Source of the DNA: Aerococcus sanguinicola
GTDB taxonomy: Bacteria; Bacillota; Bacilli; Lactobacillales; Aerococcaceae
Reading direction: 5' to 3'
Assembly (NCBI RefSeq): GCF_001543145.1
Contig: NZ_CP014160.1
Location: 992,001-1,056,000, forward strand
DNA length: 64,000 bases
The stretch's first letter is position 1. Each line of letters opens with the position of its first letter. Both the position numbers and the translations under genes were made by a program. Of the stretch, positions 1-8,898 are shown piece after piece. The notes under the pieces are model-generated. The model saw only the letters and a list, made by a program, of their open reading frames with translations, searched no databases and was not told the origin of the DNA.

Positions 1-831
1 CGCCGCCTGTACATGGCTCAATCCAGTCTATCCACTGCGATTAAAGAATTAGAAGAAGAATACCAGATCCAGATCTTTGAACGGACCAAGCGGGGGATCT
101 ATATCACGCCGGAAGGGAGCGAGTTCCTCTCCTATGCCCGGGATATCCTCTCCCAAGTGGATGTCTTGGAGAAGCGCTACCTGGAGCCAACAGGCAAGCA
201 GATTTTCTCGGTGTCGGGCCAGCACTATGACTTTGCCTCCGAGGCCTTCTCCCAGCTGATTGCGGAATCGGACACCTCGCAGACAGACTTCCGTTTGTTG
301 GAAACCTCAACCAAGGAAGTCCTCCACGATGTGCGCTCAGCCTACAGCGAATTGGGCATTCTCTACATGAATCCCAATAACCGTAAAGTCATCCAGCAAT
401 ACCTGAACCGCCATGAGCTGGACTTCGTGGAGTTGGGTGAATTCTCGGTCCATATCTTTGTGGGCCATGACCACCCCCTAGCGGACCGGGACAGTGTGAG
501 CTTAGAAGACCTGGAACCCTATCCTTCCCTAGGCTTTGAGCAGAAGGAGAGCAATACCCTGCAATTCTCGGAAGAGGTGATTGAAGGGGATAACAAGGAC
601 CAGCAGCAGATCATGGTTTCCGACCGGGGGAGTTCTATCAATGTCCTGGTCAATACCGATGCCTATCTGATTGGCTCCGGAATCTTGAGCTCACCCTTCA
701 AGACCATGATGCGGACCATCCCTGTCCGCGACCAGGAACCCAACCATATCGGCTATATCCACGCCAGCTACCGCAAGCAATCCGACCTGGCCAAGCGCTA
801 TATCGAGCTCTTGACGGACATGGTGGATTAA
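1..831 (+). CDS. LysR-family transcriptional regulator (5' truncated by window)
   Basis: The reading frame is open from base 1, so the gene starts upstream of the window; 276 residues are visible. The first visible residues (RRLYMAQSSLSTAIKELEEE) match the recognition helix of a LysR-type winged HTH, with the typical 'S.S.STAIK.LE' pattern followed by 'FERTKRG..ITPEG'. The rest is a periplasmic-binding-like effector domain of about 200 residues ending just before a hairpin. The internal ATG at position 13 is inside the HTH and is not the true start. Target genes and inducer cannot be inferred because the divergent or upstream partner is outside the window. Family assignment is secure; the specific function is unknown. 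Confidence 0.9.
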   Translation, partial: RRLYMAQSSLSTAIKELEEEYQIQIFERTKRGIYITPEGSEFLSYARDILSQVDVLEKRYLEPTGKQIFSVSGQHYDFASEAFSQLIAESDTSQTDFRLLETSTKEVLHDVRSAYSELGILYMNPNNRKVIQQYLNRHELDFVELGEFSVHIFVGHDHPLADRDSVSLEDLEPYPSLGFEQKESNTLQFSEEVIEGDNKDQQQIMVSDRGSSINVLVNTDAYLIGSGILSSPFKTMMRTIPVRDQEPNHIGYIHASYRKQSDLAKRYIELLTDMVD

Positions 832-849
832 TAGTATAAGCAAAGTGAT

Positions 850-885
850 GCCCCCAAAACGTGGACTAAGTTTTGGGGGCTATTG
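850..885 (+). terminator. Hairpin after the LysR gene
   Basis: GCCCCCAAAAC pairs perfectly with GTTTTGGGGGC around a 9-nt loop (850-880). Only a weak T-rich tail (TATTGCTTTA) follows, so termination efficiency is uncertain. Confidence 0.6.
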
Positions 886-1036
886 CTTTAGCTAATGGGG
901 ATTAGATTGCAGCGTCGTAAAGTAAAAGTTAGTGATGAAAGTTGACCAAGTGATACGGAAAATGTTTCAGATATTTGAAAGCGGTTGAGTATTTTGTTAT
1001 GGTGAAAATGTACAAAGAAGTTAGTGAGGTGTGATA

Positions 1037-1228
1037 ATGAAAAAGGAAACCATATTTTCACCTTTTGCCTTAATCTTTGATATTGGTATACTTGTTTTCT
1101 GGATTAGCTTGCAGGTTTACCTAGGATCTACCTGGAAAGAAGCCATCTTCTCTGGATCAACTTGGTTATTCTTTTTGGCTGTTCTATCTTATGTTTCTAG
1201 TTTTATCAGGTACCACAAGGGTAAATGA
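1037..1228 (+). CDS. Small membrane protein of unknown function
   Basis: A 63-residue protein with two hydrophobic stretches (about residues 11-30 and 40-57) and a basic tail (RYHKGK), so probably a two-helix membrane protein. ATG 1037 was chosen because GAGG at 1026-1029 lies 7 nt upstream; an in-frame GTG at 1031 sits too close to that site. It is followed by a strong terminator and is a single-gene transcription unit. I do not recognise a family. Confidence 0.6.
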   Translation: MKKETIFSPFALIFDIGILVFWISLQVYLGSTWKEAIFSGSTWLFFLAVLSYVSSFIRYHKGK

Positions 1229-1286
1229 TTCATTCTAAGCTTAATCTCTTGAGATGTGCCAAATAATAGACTAGACAGCGATACAG

Positions 1287-1332
1287 TGCCCCTAAAATTT
1301 GGATTCTTAGTCCAAATCTTGGGGGCTTTTCT
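1287..1332 (+). terminator. Intrinsic terminator
   Basis: GCCCCTAAAATTTGGA and TCCAAATCTTGGGGGC form a long stem with a 7-nt loop, followed by TTTTCTTATTT. It ends the small membrane protein unit and insulates the Asp23 operon. Confidence 0.85.
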
Positions 1333-1504
1333 TATTTCGTGATAACTTCTATGTAAGACATTTTCCTGCTTTTAAGCGAATAGACGCTTTCGATCCCAAA
1401 AAATACCCCTTTTTGCAAGCGTATAATTTGCTTATTGTGGCTTGTATCCGCTAAAATGAAGGTATTAAGAAAGCAATATTTTGTTTCAGAGTGGAGGGAT
1501 CTCA

Positions 1505-2083
1505 ATGGGAGGCTTTCGTCGTTTTATCCAGATTGTCGTTACATTAATCTTTATTTTGGCCCTAGTTGCCGCCATTTCCTTGTTCTACCCAATTCCTTAC
1601 CTATCCGCCTTCGCGATTAGTTACTTAGCTGGAAATTGGACCCTACGTTTGGTTGTGGCCGTGATTTTAGGCCTGCTCTTACTTTATTGTGTCTTCCTGT
1701 TCTTCAGAGCCTTATTTGTTGCCAGCAAGCACCGGAGAATGGTGATGGATGCGTCACGCGGGGATATGAATGTATCCAAGCAAGCCATTGAAGCAACAGC
1801 TTTGAGTGCCGTGAAGCATGTGGGGAATATCTACTATCCAGATGCTAAGGTGACCATCTACGATAAACCTGAGGATACAGAAATCGATATCCAAGTGAGT
1901 GTTGGTGAGATGGATAATGTGCCAATGCTCGGTCAATTGATCCAAGAGCGCGTTCAAGCAGCCGTACAGCGGACCTTGCACCTCGATGTGCACCGGATTG
2001 ATGTCAAGATTAACCAAGTGAGCCCGGCAGAGAGTCGTCAAGCCAAGCACTTGACCCGGCCAGCGCAACCACGTGTTAGATAG
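1505..2083 (+). CDS. amaP: Alkaline shock response membrane anchor protein AmaP
   Basis: A 192-residue protein with two N-terminal membrane segments (about residues 5-25 and 45-68) and a cytoplasmic domain containing the Asp23-like sequence 'AIEATALSAVKHVGN.YYPDAKVTIYD'. AmaP anchors Asp23/Gls24 to the membrane in other Firmicutes. It is the first gene of the amaP-DUF2273-asp23 operon, whose order is conserved. ATG 1505 is preceded by GGAGGG at 1493-1498, which favours it over the longer upstream frame. Identity rests on the Asp23-like domain, topology and operon context. Confidence 0.85.
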   Translation: MGGFRRFIQIVVTLIFILALVAAISLFYPIPYLSAFAISYLAGNWTLRLVVAVILGLLLLYCVFLFFRALFVASKHRRMVMDASRGDMNVSKQAIEATALSAVKHVGNIYYPDAKVTIYDKPEDTEIDIQVSVGEMDNVPMLGQLIQERVQAAVQRTLHLDVHRIDVKINQVSPAESRQAKHLTRPAQPRVR

Positions 2084-2100
2084 TCAGGAGGAGTCAAATT

Positions 2101-2316
2101 ATGGATAATGAACAAGTAAAGAAAGTTTGGGACCAATACAGTGGTCGGATTATTGGCGCAGTACTCGGCTTTATTTTTGCCCTCTTATGGATGAGCATTG
2201 GCTTCGCTGAAACCTTGCTGATTTTTGTGGTAATGGGTGCTGCCTACTGTGTGGGCGCTTACTTCGACGGAGAATTAGATCTTAACGCTTGGTTAAAATT
2301 CTTCAATATCAAGTGA
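2101..2316 (+). CDS. DUF2273 small integral membrane protein
   Basis: A 71-residue protein with two closely spaced hydrophobic helices ('IIGAVLGFIFALLWMSIGF' and 'LLIFVVMGAAYCVGAYFDG') and the C-terminal GELD..AWL motif of DUF2273. It lies 17 nt downstream of amaP with AGGAGGAG as its ribosome site and is followed by asp23. In this family it is taken as a second membrane component of the Asp23 complex; the exact role is not established. Confidence 0.85.
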   Translation: MDNEQVKKVWDQYSGRIIGAVLGFIFALLWMSIGFAETLLIFVVMGAAYCVGAYFDGELDLNAWLKFFNIK

Positions 2317-2395
2317 TATCAGTTTCATTTCTAGGTAATTTTTGTTAGAGTGAAGATAGTGTAAATGTAATAGAATAAGTAAAGGGGAGTTATTA

Positions 2396-2845
2396 ATGTC
2401 TGAACAAGTTCAACATCAAAACGAATTAAGCTATGAAGACAAAGTAATCCAAAAAATTGCCAACTATGCGGTACAAAACGTTGATGGCATCTTAGAATTA
2501 AAAGGTGGCATGACTTCTGGCATCAAAGGTTTCTTCTCAGATAACGGTGAAGATGAAACCCGCGGCGTAAGTGCTGAAGTTGGTAAGAAAGAAGTAGCTC
2601 TCGACCTTGAAGTTATTGGTGAATTCGGTAAAGACTTACGCAAAGCCTTTGACGATACCATTAAAGTTGTAAGCGAAAACGTTGAACACATGACTGGCTT
2701 AAAGGTTGTAGAAGTTAATATGCACGTTAATGAAGTTTACACCAAGAGCGATTATGAACAAAACAAGAGCGATAAAGAACGCGAACAAGCAGCACGTCGC
2801 CGCAAAGAAGCTAGCGACTACTCTGGTTCTTCACGCGTTCAATAA
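2396..2845 (+). CDS. asp23: Asp23/Gls24 family envelope stress response protein
   Basis: A 149-residue soluble protein with the full Asp23 fold signature: 'EDKVIQKIANYAVQNVDGILELKGG', a central 'EVGKKEVALDLEVIGEFGKDLRKAFDDT', and 'VEHMTGLKVVEVNMHVNEVYT'. The C-terminal 25 residues are charged and Ser-rich. It is usually abundant, membrane-associated through AmaP and induced by cell-envelope or alkaline stress. Codon choice (GAA, AAA, GTT, ACC) looks like that of a highly expressed gene. It has AAAGGGGAG as ribosome site and a strong terminator downstream, closing the operon. Confidence 0.93.
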   Translation: MSEQVQHQNELSYEDKVIQKIANYAVQNVDGILELKGGMTSGIKGFFSDNGEDETRGVSAEVGKKEVALDLEVIGEFGKDLRKAFDDTIKVVSENVEHMTGLKVVEVNMHVNEVYTKSDYEQNKSDKEREQAARRRKEASDYSGSSRVQ

Positions 2846-2880
2846 GATCTATAGTGAAGAGCATGTTAAGTGTTCAATCG

Positions 2881-2915
2881 AGAAGCTAGGACAAGCAGCC
2901 TAGCTTCTTTTCTTT
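2881..2915 (+). terminator. Intrinsic terminator of the asp23 operon
   Basis: AGAAGCTAGG pairs with CCTAGCTTCT across an 8-nt loop and is followed by TTTCTTTT. Confidence 0.9.
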
Positions 2916-3102
2916 TAGGGAGATAAGTTAGGGATCGCCGTTTCTAGTAGGCTTGATTAATAACAAAAGAATAGTTGTATTATCAGTTAAATTTTGAGCA
3001 GGAGTGGAACTTTGAATTTGATAGAAAACTAGAGTAAAGGATAGATTCTCTTAACAAAAATTCTTAGAAGGCCTATAATAAAGTTAAGTAAAGGAGGAAT
3101 GT

Positions 3103-3687
3103 ATGATGCGTGCAATGATTTTACTTGGAAGAGGTTATGAAGAAGTTGAAGCGCTGACTGTGGTGGACTGGTTCCGGCGGGCGGGGCTTGAGATTGATAT
3201 GGTCTCGGTGTCGGATGAACTGGAAACAGTAGGTGACCACCAAATTCACATCCAGGCTGATAAGCGTCTGGCCGAGATTGATCCCAGCGATTATGACTTG
3301 ATTGTGACCCCAGGTGGCATGCCTGCTTCTAAACAATTAGCAGAAGATTCAGCTGTCCTAGAATTGGTCCAAAGCCACCACCAAGCTGGCAAATGGTTGG
3401 CTTCAATCTGTGCTTCCCCGCTTATCCTAGAAGCAGCTGGGATTGCTAGTGAAGCGGAAGGAACCTGCTATCCAGGGATCGAAGAGAAGGTTCACTTCAA
3501 GGAACATAAGGAAGACTTGGTGGTCGTAGATGAAGAAGCTAAGTTGGTGACTTCCCGCGGTCCAGCTACAGCGACTTATTTTGCCCTCCGCTTAGTGGAA
3601 AGCTTTGCCGGTGAAGAGGCCGCTAGTGACTTGAAGCAAGCCTTGCTCCTTGACCGGGTGGAAGCGAGCCTAGTCGATCATGCTTAA
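3103..3687 (+). CDS. DJ-1/PfpI family protein
   Basis: A 194-residue class-I glutamine-amidotransferase-like protein. The DJ-1 hallmarks are visible: the N-terminal acidic motif YEEVEA (about residues 12-17), 'TPGGMPASK', and the nucleophile elbow with Cys-103 in SICASPLIL. Members act as deglycase-type, stress-protective or thiamine-salvage-like proteins; the substrate is not predictable here. The ribosome site AAGGAGG is at 3091-3097. The last 8 nt overlap yidD, so the two genes are translationally coupled. Confidence 0.88.
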   Translation: MMRAMILLGRGYEEVEALTVVDWFRRAGLEIDMVSVSDELETVGDHQIHIQADKRLAEIDPSDYDLIVTPGGMPASKQLAEDSAVLELVQSHHQAGKWLASICASPLILEAAGIASEAEGTCYPGIEEKVHFKEHKEDLVVVDEEAKLVTSRGPATATYFALRLVESFAGEEAASDLKQALLLDRVEASLVDHA

Positions 3688-3991
3688 GGCTCTTTTCCAG
3701 GCTCCCGTTCGTTTCTACCGGGCTTATATTTCGCCCTTATTTCCTGCCACTTGCCGCTACTATCCTTCTTGCTCGGCCTATATGCTGAGAGCTCTGGATA
3801 AGCACGGCGCCTTGAAGGGGGGCTTGATGGGGCTGGGGCGGATCTGCCGCTGCCATCCTTTCATTAAAGGCGGCTTTGACCCGGTACCTGACCACTTCAC
3901 CCTTTGCCGCAACCGGGAGGAGATCTCGGAGGCAGAGCGGGCTCTCTTGATCCAGGCCAAGGCAGAAGAAATGAGCGACCAAGAGCTTTAG
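3680..3991 (+). CDS. yidD: Membrane protein insertion efficiency factor YidD
   Basis: A 103-residue protein with the family core 'RFYRAYISP', '[11 protein letters not shown]', '[20 protein letters not shown]' and 'GGFDPVPD'. YidD is a small amphipathic membrane-associated protein that assists YidC/Sec-dependent insertion. The C-terminal 25 residues are a charged extension that is variable in the family. It begins inside the DJ-1 gene and is followed by hairpins. Confidence 0.93.
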   Translation: MLKALFQAPVRFYRAYISPLFPATCRYYPSCSAYMLRALDKHGALKGGLMGLGRICRCHPFIKGGFDPVPDHFTLCRNREEISEAERALLIQAKAEEMSDQEL

Positions 3992-4131
3992 AAAATCCTA
4001 TTATTTTTTTCAAAAAGGGCTTAGGAAAAATTCACACTTAATTCACAGGGGACCCTTATAGTATAAGCATACCCAACAAACCCAAATAAACTTTTCTTCA
4101 TATCTTTCTCCTCCAAATTGAAAGATATCTG
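3992..4131. other. Gap after yidD with a possible 26-codon minus-strand ORF
   Basis: On the minus strand an ATG at 4101 is preceded by GGAGGAG and opens a 26-codon frame ending at 4021 (starting MKKSLFGFVGYAYT). The strong ribosome site is notable, but the peptide is short and nothing supports it as a gene. An inverted repeat ATATCTTTC/GAAAGATAT spans 4100-4127. Confidence 0.3.
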
Positions 4132-4170
4132 AAAAAGGCTGAGCTGTGGAAAGGCCAGCCTTTTTCTTTT
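4132..4170 (+). terminator. Intrinsic terminator downstream of yidD
   Basis: AAAAAGGCTG...CAGCCTTTTT with a T-rich tail (TTTTTCTTTTTG). Confidence 0.8.
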
Positions 4171-4174
4171 TGTC

Positions 4175-4472
4175 AGGGTGTGAGGGAGCGTGGTTAGAAG
4201 TGGGCCTCTGCAGCGAAGCAACAGAGAAGACTGAAAGTCTTCGGCGGCGCTTTGTGAAGAGGAGCCACTTCTGCGCGACCGAACCCGACTAGATAAGGGT
4301 GAGAGAGGATGCGGGAGAAAGGGACCTCTGGAGCAAAAAGGCAGAGAAGGCTGCAAGCCTTCGACGTCCTTTTGTGAAGAGGAGCCCTTTCTGCATCCTC
4401 GAACCCGACTAGCCCGAACCCGACTAGCCCGAACCCGACTAGCCCGAACCCGACTAGCCCGAACCCGACTAA
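4175..4472 (+). repeat. Two type-I hairpin elements plus 15-bp tandem end repeats
   Basis: Copy 1 is 4175-4292 and copy 2 is 4295-4412. Both begin AGGGTG(TG)AG and end CGAACCCGACTAG. In copy 2 the outer arms GAGGATGC/GCATCCTC and inner arms AGAAAGGG/CCCTTTCT pair perfectly; copy 1 uses different sequences (GAAGTGG/CCACTTC) in the same places. The 3' end of copy 2 is followed by four more 15-bp repeats of CCCGAACCCGACTAG (4413-4472). This explains most of the gene-free stretch 3992-4693. Confidence 0.9.
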
Positions 4473-4693
4473 TACTACGGATAAAGCACAAGACGGCTTC
4501 AGCCCTTGTTGATCCACTGAACATTTAAGGACCAATTTCAAAAGCGGAAGGGATGCTCACTAATACGGTGTGGTAAGGCTTCAGGATTTTTTGAGTAAGC
4601 AAGCTTGAACTTTTGCTGGTAAGCCCCTATAATGACTAGGCGAGCTAATGTTGATGGCTCCATGATTATTTATAAATGGAGGGGTGTTGCGCT

Positions 4694-6424
4694 TTGAAGT
4701 TTATTTGGAAATATCTGAAGAAATATCCTGGCGACTTATTGATGTTGTTTCTAGGCATGGCTGCTTTTGTAGCGGTGACTCTAGGCCTACCAACTATGGT
4801 CGCTTTTATTATTGACCACGCCATTGTGGCAGGCAATATGTCCGTCTTTTACCGTTATATGGCCTATATGGTGGTCTTTGCCTTAGTTGGGGTAGTGGGC
4901 CAGTTGATGGCTTCTTACTTTATTAGTAAGATCGTCAACGATATGACCATGAAGATCCGCAATGACGTTTATGCGAAGATGCAGTCGCTGTCGCACCATG
5001 AATTCCAAGAATTAGGGGTGCCGTCGCTGACGACACGGATCACAACGGATGCCTTTATTCTTTTACAATTTACCCAAATTATGTTGCGAACAGGTATGAC
5101 ATCGCCCTTGATGATTGCGACGTCTATTTTTATGATTACGACCATTTCGCCAGCCCTGGGTGCTTATATTATTCCGATTGTACCGATTATCCTCCTCTTG
5201 GTCCTCTTTATGACCAAGCTCACCCTGCCTATCTCAGAAGACCAGCAGGAAAGTTTGGACCGGATCAACCAGAGTTTGCGTGAGAATATTACGGGGACCC
5301 GGGTTGTGCGGGCCTTTAACCGCCAGGGCTATTTTGAGAAGCGCTTCGCCAAGGTGGCCAGTCTCTACAAGCAGCTCACCAAGAAGCTCTTCAAGTTAGT
5401 GGCTGTGACGCCTTCTGTTTTTAGTTTTCTCATCAATGTTACCATTATTATGATTATGCTAGTGGGGTCACGTTATATTGAGCAAGGCCAGCTCCAGGTG
5501 GGGAATCTCTTCGCCTTCATTGAGTATGCCTTCCACATCTTAATTTCTCTGATGCTTTTTGCCAATATTTATATGATGTACCCCCGGGCTCTCGTTTCGG
5601 CGGGCCGGCTCCAGGAAGTCTTGGATACGCCAATTACGGTTGAAAATCCTGACCAGCCTGTGATGGAGACCGATGGCAGTGGGCGTTTGGAGTTCCGCCA
5701 TGTGGACTTTGCCTATCCAGACGCCAGAGAGCCTGTCCTAAGAGATATTTCCTTTAGCTCTAAGGCAGGGGAAACGGTGGCCTTTATCGGGTCAACGGGT
5801 TCGGGGAAATCAACCATTGTGAAGTTGATTCCACGTTTCTACGATGTGACCAAGGGGGCTATCCTCATCGATGGGGTGGACGTCAGAGACTTAGACCCTA
5901 CTGTCTTAAGGGATAAGATTGGTTTTACCCCGCAAAAAGCCAACTTATTTACGGGTGAAATCGCAGACAACCTCCGCTATGGGAAAGAAGATGCTACGGA
6001 ATATGATATGGATGAGGCGACTTCGATTGCCCAGGCCCGTGAATTTATTGAACGCCTGGAGACTCGCTACCATACCCACCTGGCTGAAGGGGGAAGCAAC
6101 CTCTCCGGTGGGCAGAAGCAGCGCTTGTCTATTGCCCGGTCCATTATCGGAGGACGGGAGATCTATATCTTCGACGACTCCTTCTCCGCTCTCGACTATA
6201 AGACCGATGCGGCCGTCCGCCAAGCCCTCAAGGAAGAGACCAAGAATGCGACAACCATTATTGTGGCTCAGCGTGTGGGAACTATCATGCATGCGGACCA
6301 AATTATTGTGCTCGACCACGGGGAGATTGCGGCACGAGGCACCCACGAGGAACTTCTGAAGACCTCTCCGCTCTATTACGATATTGCCTCATCCCAACTT
6401 AGTGAGGAGGAATTGGCTCGATGA
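4694..6424 (+). CDS. Heterodimeric ABC exporter, subunit 1 (degenerate-site NBD)
   Basis: A 576-residue half-transporter: six membrane helices (about residues 15-315) followed by a nucleotide-binding domain. Walker A is GSTGSGKST and the signature is LSGGQ, but Walker B ends IFDDSFSALD, with Asp in place of the catalytic Glu, and the H-loop His is Gln (IIVAQRVGT). That pattern marks the non-hydrolytic partner of heterodimeric multidrug exporters such as BmrC/BmrD or LmrC/LmrD. The proposed start is TTG 4694, spaced 9 nt from GGAGGGG; an in-frame ATG at 4676 overlaps that ribosome site. It overlaps the next gene by 4 nt (ATGA). Substrate is unknown. Confidence 0.88.
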   Translation: MKFIWKYLKKYPGDLLMLFLGMAAFVAVTLGLPTMVAFIIDHAIVAGNMSVFYRYMAYMVVFALVGVVGQLMASYFISKIVNDMTMKIRNDVYAKMQSLSHHEFQELGVPSLTTRITTDAFILLQFTQIMLRTGMTSPLMIATSIFMITTISPALGAYIIPIVPIILLLVLFMTKLTLPISEDQQESLDRINQSLRENITGTRVVRAFNRQGYFEKRFAKVASLYKQLTKKLFKLVAVTPSVFSFLINVTIIMIMLVGSRYIEQGQLQVGNLFAFIEYAFHILISLMLFANIYMMYPRALVSAGRLQEVLDTPITVENPDQPVMETDGSGRLEFRHVDFAYPDAREPVLRDISFSSKAGETVAFIGSTGSGKSTIVKLIPRFYDVTKGAILIDGVDVRDLDPTVLRDKIGFTPQKANLFTGEIADNLRYGKEDATEYDMDEATSIAQAREFIERLETRYHTHLAEGGSNLSGGQKQRLSIARSIIGGREIYIFDDSFSALDYKTDAAVRQALKEETKNATTIIVAQRVGTIMHADQIIVLDHGEIAARGTHEELLKTSPLYYDIASSQLSEEELAR

Positions 6425-8217
6425 AATCAACTGAATTAATGAAGCGTATCTGGTACTATCTGCGCCCCTACCGTCTGCAGTTCTATCTGGCCATCCTAGC
6501 GACTGTCGTGATGTCGGTCGCCAATGCCTTGGAACCCTATGTTCTTGGCCTGGCTATTACGGAAGTGGCCAATAATGTCATCGACATGGTCAAGGGGGTG
6601 CCGGGAGCTGGGATCAACTTCCCTTACTTGGTCCGGATCCTAGTGATTTATTTAATCCGCGGCCTTTTCTTCCAGGCTGGCCAATACTTGGGGATTTACT
6701 TCTTAACCAATGCTACCCAGGATGCCATGTACGATCTGCGCTTGGATATTTCGCGCAAGGCCAACCAATTGCCGGTTGCCTACTTCGACCAGAACCAGAC
6801 CGGGGATATCCTCAGCCGGATGACCAATGACGTGGATGCGATCTCTAACGCCATGCAACAGTCCGCTATGCAGCTCTTTATCGGGGTCTTACAGATTTCC
6901 CTAGCGATTATCTCCATGCTGCTTTTGGACTGGCAATTGGCCCTGATTAGCTTGGTGATGTTACCGGTCAGCTATTTGGTGGCACGGCGGGTAATTCATT
7001 ACTCCCAACCGATCTTTAAGGAACAGGCGGATGCTTTGGGCCATCTCTTTGGTTATACCCAAGAAAACTTATCCGGCTTTACCGAGATTAAGGTCTACAA
7101 CCGCCAGGAAGAATCAATTAAGGAATTCCAGCACCGCAACAAGCAATTGCGCGATATCGGCTTTAAATCGAGTTTCTTGTCTACGATTCTCCAACCCTTG
7201 CTCAGCTTTATCTCCAATATTTCTTACATTGTCATTACCTTCTTCGGGTCGCTGAAGAGCTTCCACGGCACATTGACGGTCGGGAACCTCCAAGCCTTCT
7301 TGAACTATGTTTGGCAAATTAACCAACCTATTAACCAAATTACCGAACTGTCCGGTCTGATCCAGAGCGCCTTTGCAGCAGGTGGGCGGATCTTTAGCTT
7401 CCTGGATGAGGAAGAAATCAGGACAGCTGGCGAAGACCAGACCTTGCCTCGGCCGGTTAAAGGGCATGTGCGTTTTAACCATGTTCGCTTCGGCTATGAT
7501 CCTGAGAACCCGCTGATGAAAGATGTGAACTTCGAAGTGCAACCAGGGCAAATGATTGCCGTGGTTGGGCCGACCGGTGCCGGGAAGACGACCCTGATCA
7601 ACCTCTTGATGCGCTTCTATGATATTGATGGAGGCAGCATTGAACTGGACGGGGTGAATATCCAGGATGTTTCCCGTGAAGACCTGCGCCGGAACTTTGG
7701 TATGGTCCTCCAGGATGCTTGGCTCTTCAATGATACGGTGATGGAGAATATCCGCTTTGGGAACCTGGAGGCGGGCGACTATGAGGTGATTGAAGCGGCT
7801 AAGGTGGCTAATGTGGACCACTTTATCCAAACCTTGCCGGGGGGCTATCAGATGGAAATTAATGAGGAAGCCTCCAACGTCTCGCTCGGGCAGAAGCAGT
7901 TGATGACCATCGCTCGGGCGGTGATTGCGGATCCGAATATCCTGATCCTCGATGAGGCCACCTCCTCCGTCGATACCCGCTTGGAACAGCTGATCCAAGA
8001 GGCCATGGATAAGATTATGCAGGGGCGGACTTCCTTCGTTATCGCCCACCGCTTGTCGACTATCCGCAATGCTGACATGATTCTCGTGATGCAGCAGGGG
8101 GATATTATCGAACACGGGACCCACGATGAACTCCTGGCCAAGGGTGGCTTCTATGCTGATCTCTACAACAGTCAGTTCAATGAAGAAACCGCGACGGAAA
8201 TTCATATGGGTTACTAG
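6421..8217 (+). CDS. Heterodimeric ABC exporter, subunit 2 (catalytic NBD)
   Basis: A 598-residue half-transporter with an N-terminal six-helix domain and an NBD with Walker A GPTGAGKTT, canonical Walker B ILILDEATSSVD and H-loop IAHRLST. Its signature is degenerate (VSLGQKQ instead of LSGGQ). Combined with subunit 1 this gives one complete and one degenerate ATP site, as expected of a heterodimer. Likely an efflux pump for drugs or lipids in the cytoplasmic membrane. It is translationally coupled to the upstream gene and followed by a strong terminator. Confidence 0.9.
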   Translation: MKSTELMKRIWYYLRPYRLQFYLAILATVVMSVANALEPYVLGLAITEVANNVIDMVKGVPGAGINFPYLVRILVIYLIRGLFFQAGQYLGIYFLTNATQDAMYDLRLDISRKANQLPVAYFDQNQTGDILSRMTNDVDAISNAMQQSAMQLFIGVLQISLAIISMLLLDWQLALISLVMLPVSYLVARRVIHYSQPIFKEQADALGHLFGYTQENLSGFTEIKVYNRQEESIKEFQHRNKQLRDIGFKSSFLSTILQPLLSFISNISYIVITFFGSLKSFHGTLTVGNLQAFLNYVWQINQPINQITELSGLIQSAFAAGGRIFSFLDEEEIRTAGEDQTLPRPVKGHVRFNHVRFGYDPENPLMKDVNFEVQPGQMIAVVGPTGAGKTTLINLLMRFYDIDGGSIELDGVNIQDVSREDLRRNFGMVLQDAWLFNDTVMENIRFGNLEAGDYEVIEAAKVANVDHFIQTLPGGYQMEINEEASNVSLGQKQLMTIARAVIADPNILILDEATSSVDTRLEQLIQEAMDKIMQGRTSFVIAHRLSTIRNADMILVMQQGDIIEHGTHDELLAKGGFYADLYNSQFNEETATEIHMGY

Positions 8218-8255
8218 GGGGACTGTGCGTTAAAAGTCGTGCCCCCTAAAAAGCC

Positions 8256-8312
8256 AAAAAGCTCCGAATTCCAAGATTTGATTGACTTGGATTCGGAGCT
8301 TTTTAGTTTGGC
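8256..8312 (+). terminator. Intrinsic terminator of the ABC exporter operon
   Basis: AAAAAGCTCCGAATTCCAAG pairs with CTTGGATTCGGAGCTTTTT around a 10-nt loop. Outer AAGCC.AAA/TTTGGCTT bases extend the stem. Confidence 0.9.
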
Positions 8313-8425
8313 TTCTTTAGTAAGTGGTGGAGGTGAGCTGCTATTTGGTTGTTGGAGTTGGCTTGATGCTTTGCACTTAGAGGATGGTTGGGTCTTGGCT
8401 GCTGGAGAGTCCCTGTGTGTCTGCT

Positions 8426-8620
8426 AACTTGTGAATGAGCCTTCCGTTGGCGACTAGGCTGGGATCGGCTAGCGAACAGGGCTTCTATTAGAAAGTAGGG
8501 TCGCGTCAACTTGCAAAGGAGGCTCCGCTTAGCAAGTAGCTTGGTGGCAATTAGCGAAGAGGCCCCCTGTTTAGCAAGTTGAAGCTCTGCTCGGCAAGCA
8601 GCCTGGGCTCTTCCATAATG
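8426..8620. repeat. 41-bp-period dyad array (family d)
   Basis: Four diverged units start at 8426, 8467, 8508 and 8549, an exact 41-bp step. The best unit (8508) has ACTTGC...GCAAGT arms about 17 nt apart with a GGAGGCTCC centre. Units share arms and centre but not the intervening sequence. A fifth, degenerate unit follows. Lies between two convergent transcription units. Confidence 0.85.
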
Positions 8621-8626
8621 AAAACA

Positions 8627-8662
8627 AGCTAGCAAGAGTCTTGCTAGCTTGTTGGTCCTTAT
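8627..8662. repeat. Conserved hairpin linking two arrays
   Basis: AACAAGCTAGCAAG pairs with CTTGCTAGCTTGTT. The same hairpin with the same flanks (CATAATGAAA before, TCCTTAT after) recurs at about 45762-45796. Confidence 0.8.
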
Positions 8663-8669
8663 TTTAGTG

Positions 8670-8880
8670 GGAATTGGCTTGGCAATCCATATTCGGGCCT
8701 TTTTAGTGTGGGTTGATCATCCTCAACCCACACTCCTGGTGCTTGTTTCAAGCTTGGTCATTGCCAAGCCACACTTTCGTGGTCTGATTATGGATTGTAC
8801 CTTGCCAATCCACAGTGCTAGGTTCTGAGTGTGGGTTGGAAGCTGCCAACCCACACTCCCGATGTCTATTTAAAGGTTGA
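8670..8880. repeat. 41-bp-period dyad array (family a)
   Basis: Units at 8704, 8745, 8786 and 8827, all 41 bp apart. The unit at 8827 is a 13-bp perfect palindrome (GAGTGTGGGTTGG/CCAACCCACACTC, 6-nt loop). Others keep pairing with substituted bases. No CRISPR-like identical repeat is present. Confidence 0.85.
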
Positions 8881-8898
8881 ATGCCTTTGCTCACACCC

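Noticed and set aside
4021..4541. Minus-strand frames of 115 and 167 codons with VGFGL-like repeats
   Set aside because: They arise from translating the 15-bp tandem repeats and hairpin elements.
7114..8205. 363-codon minus-strand frame opposite the second ABC gene
   Set aside because: It mirrors a clear ABC-transporter coding sequence and has no recognisable domain or ribosome site.
8426..8880. CRISPR array
   Set aside because: Units are dyads that differ from each other throughout; there is no identical repeat alternating with unique spacers, and no cas gene.
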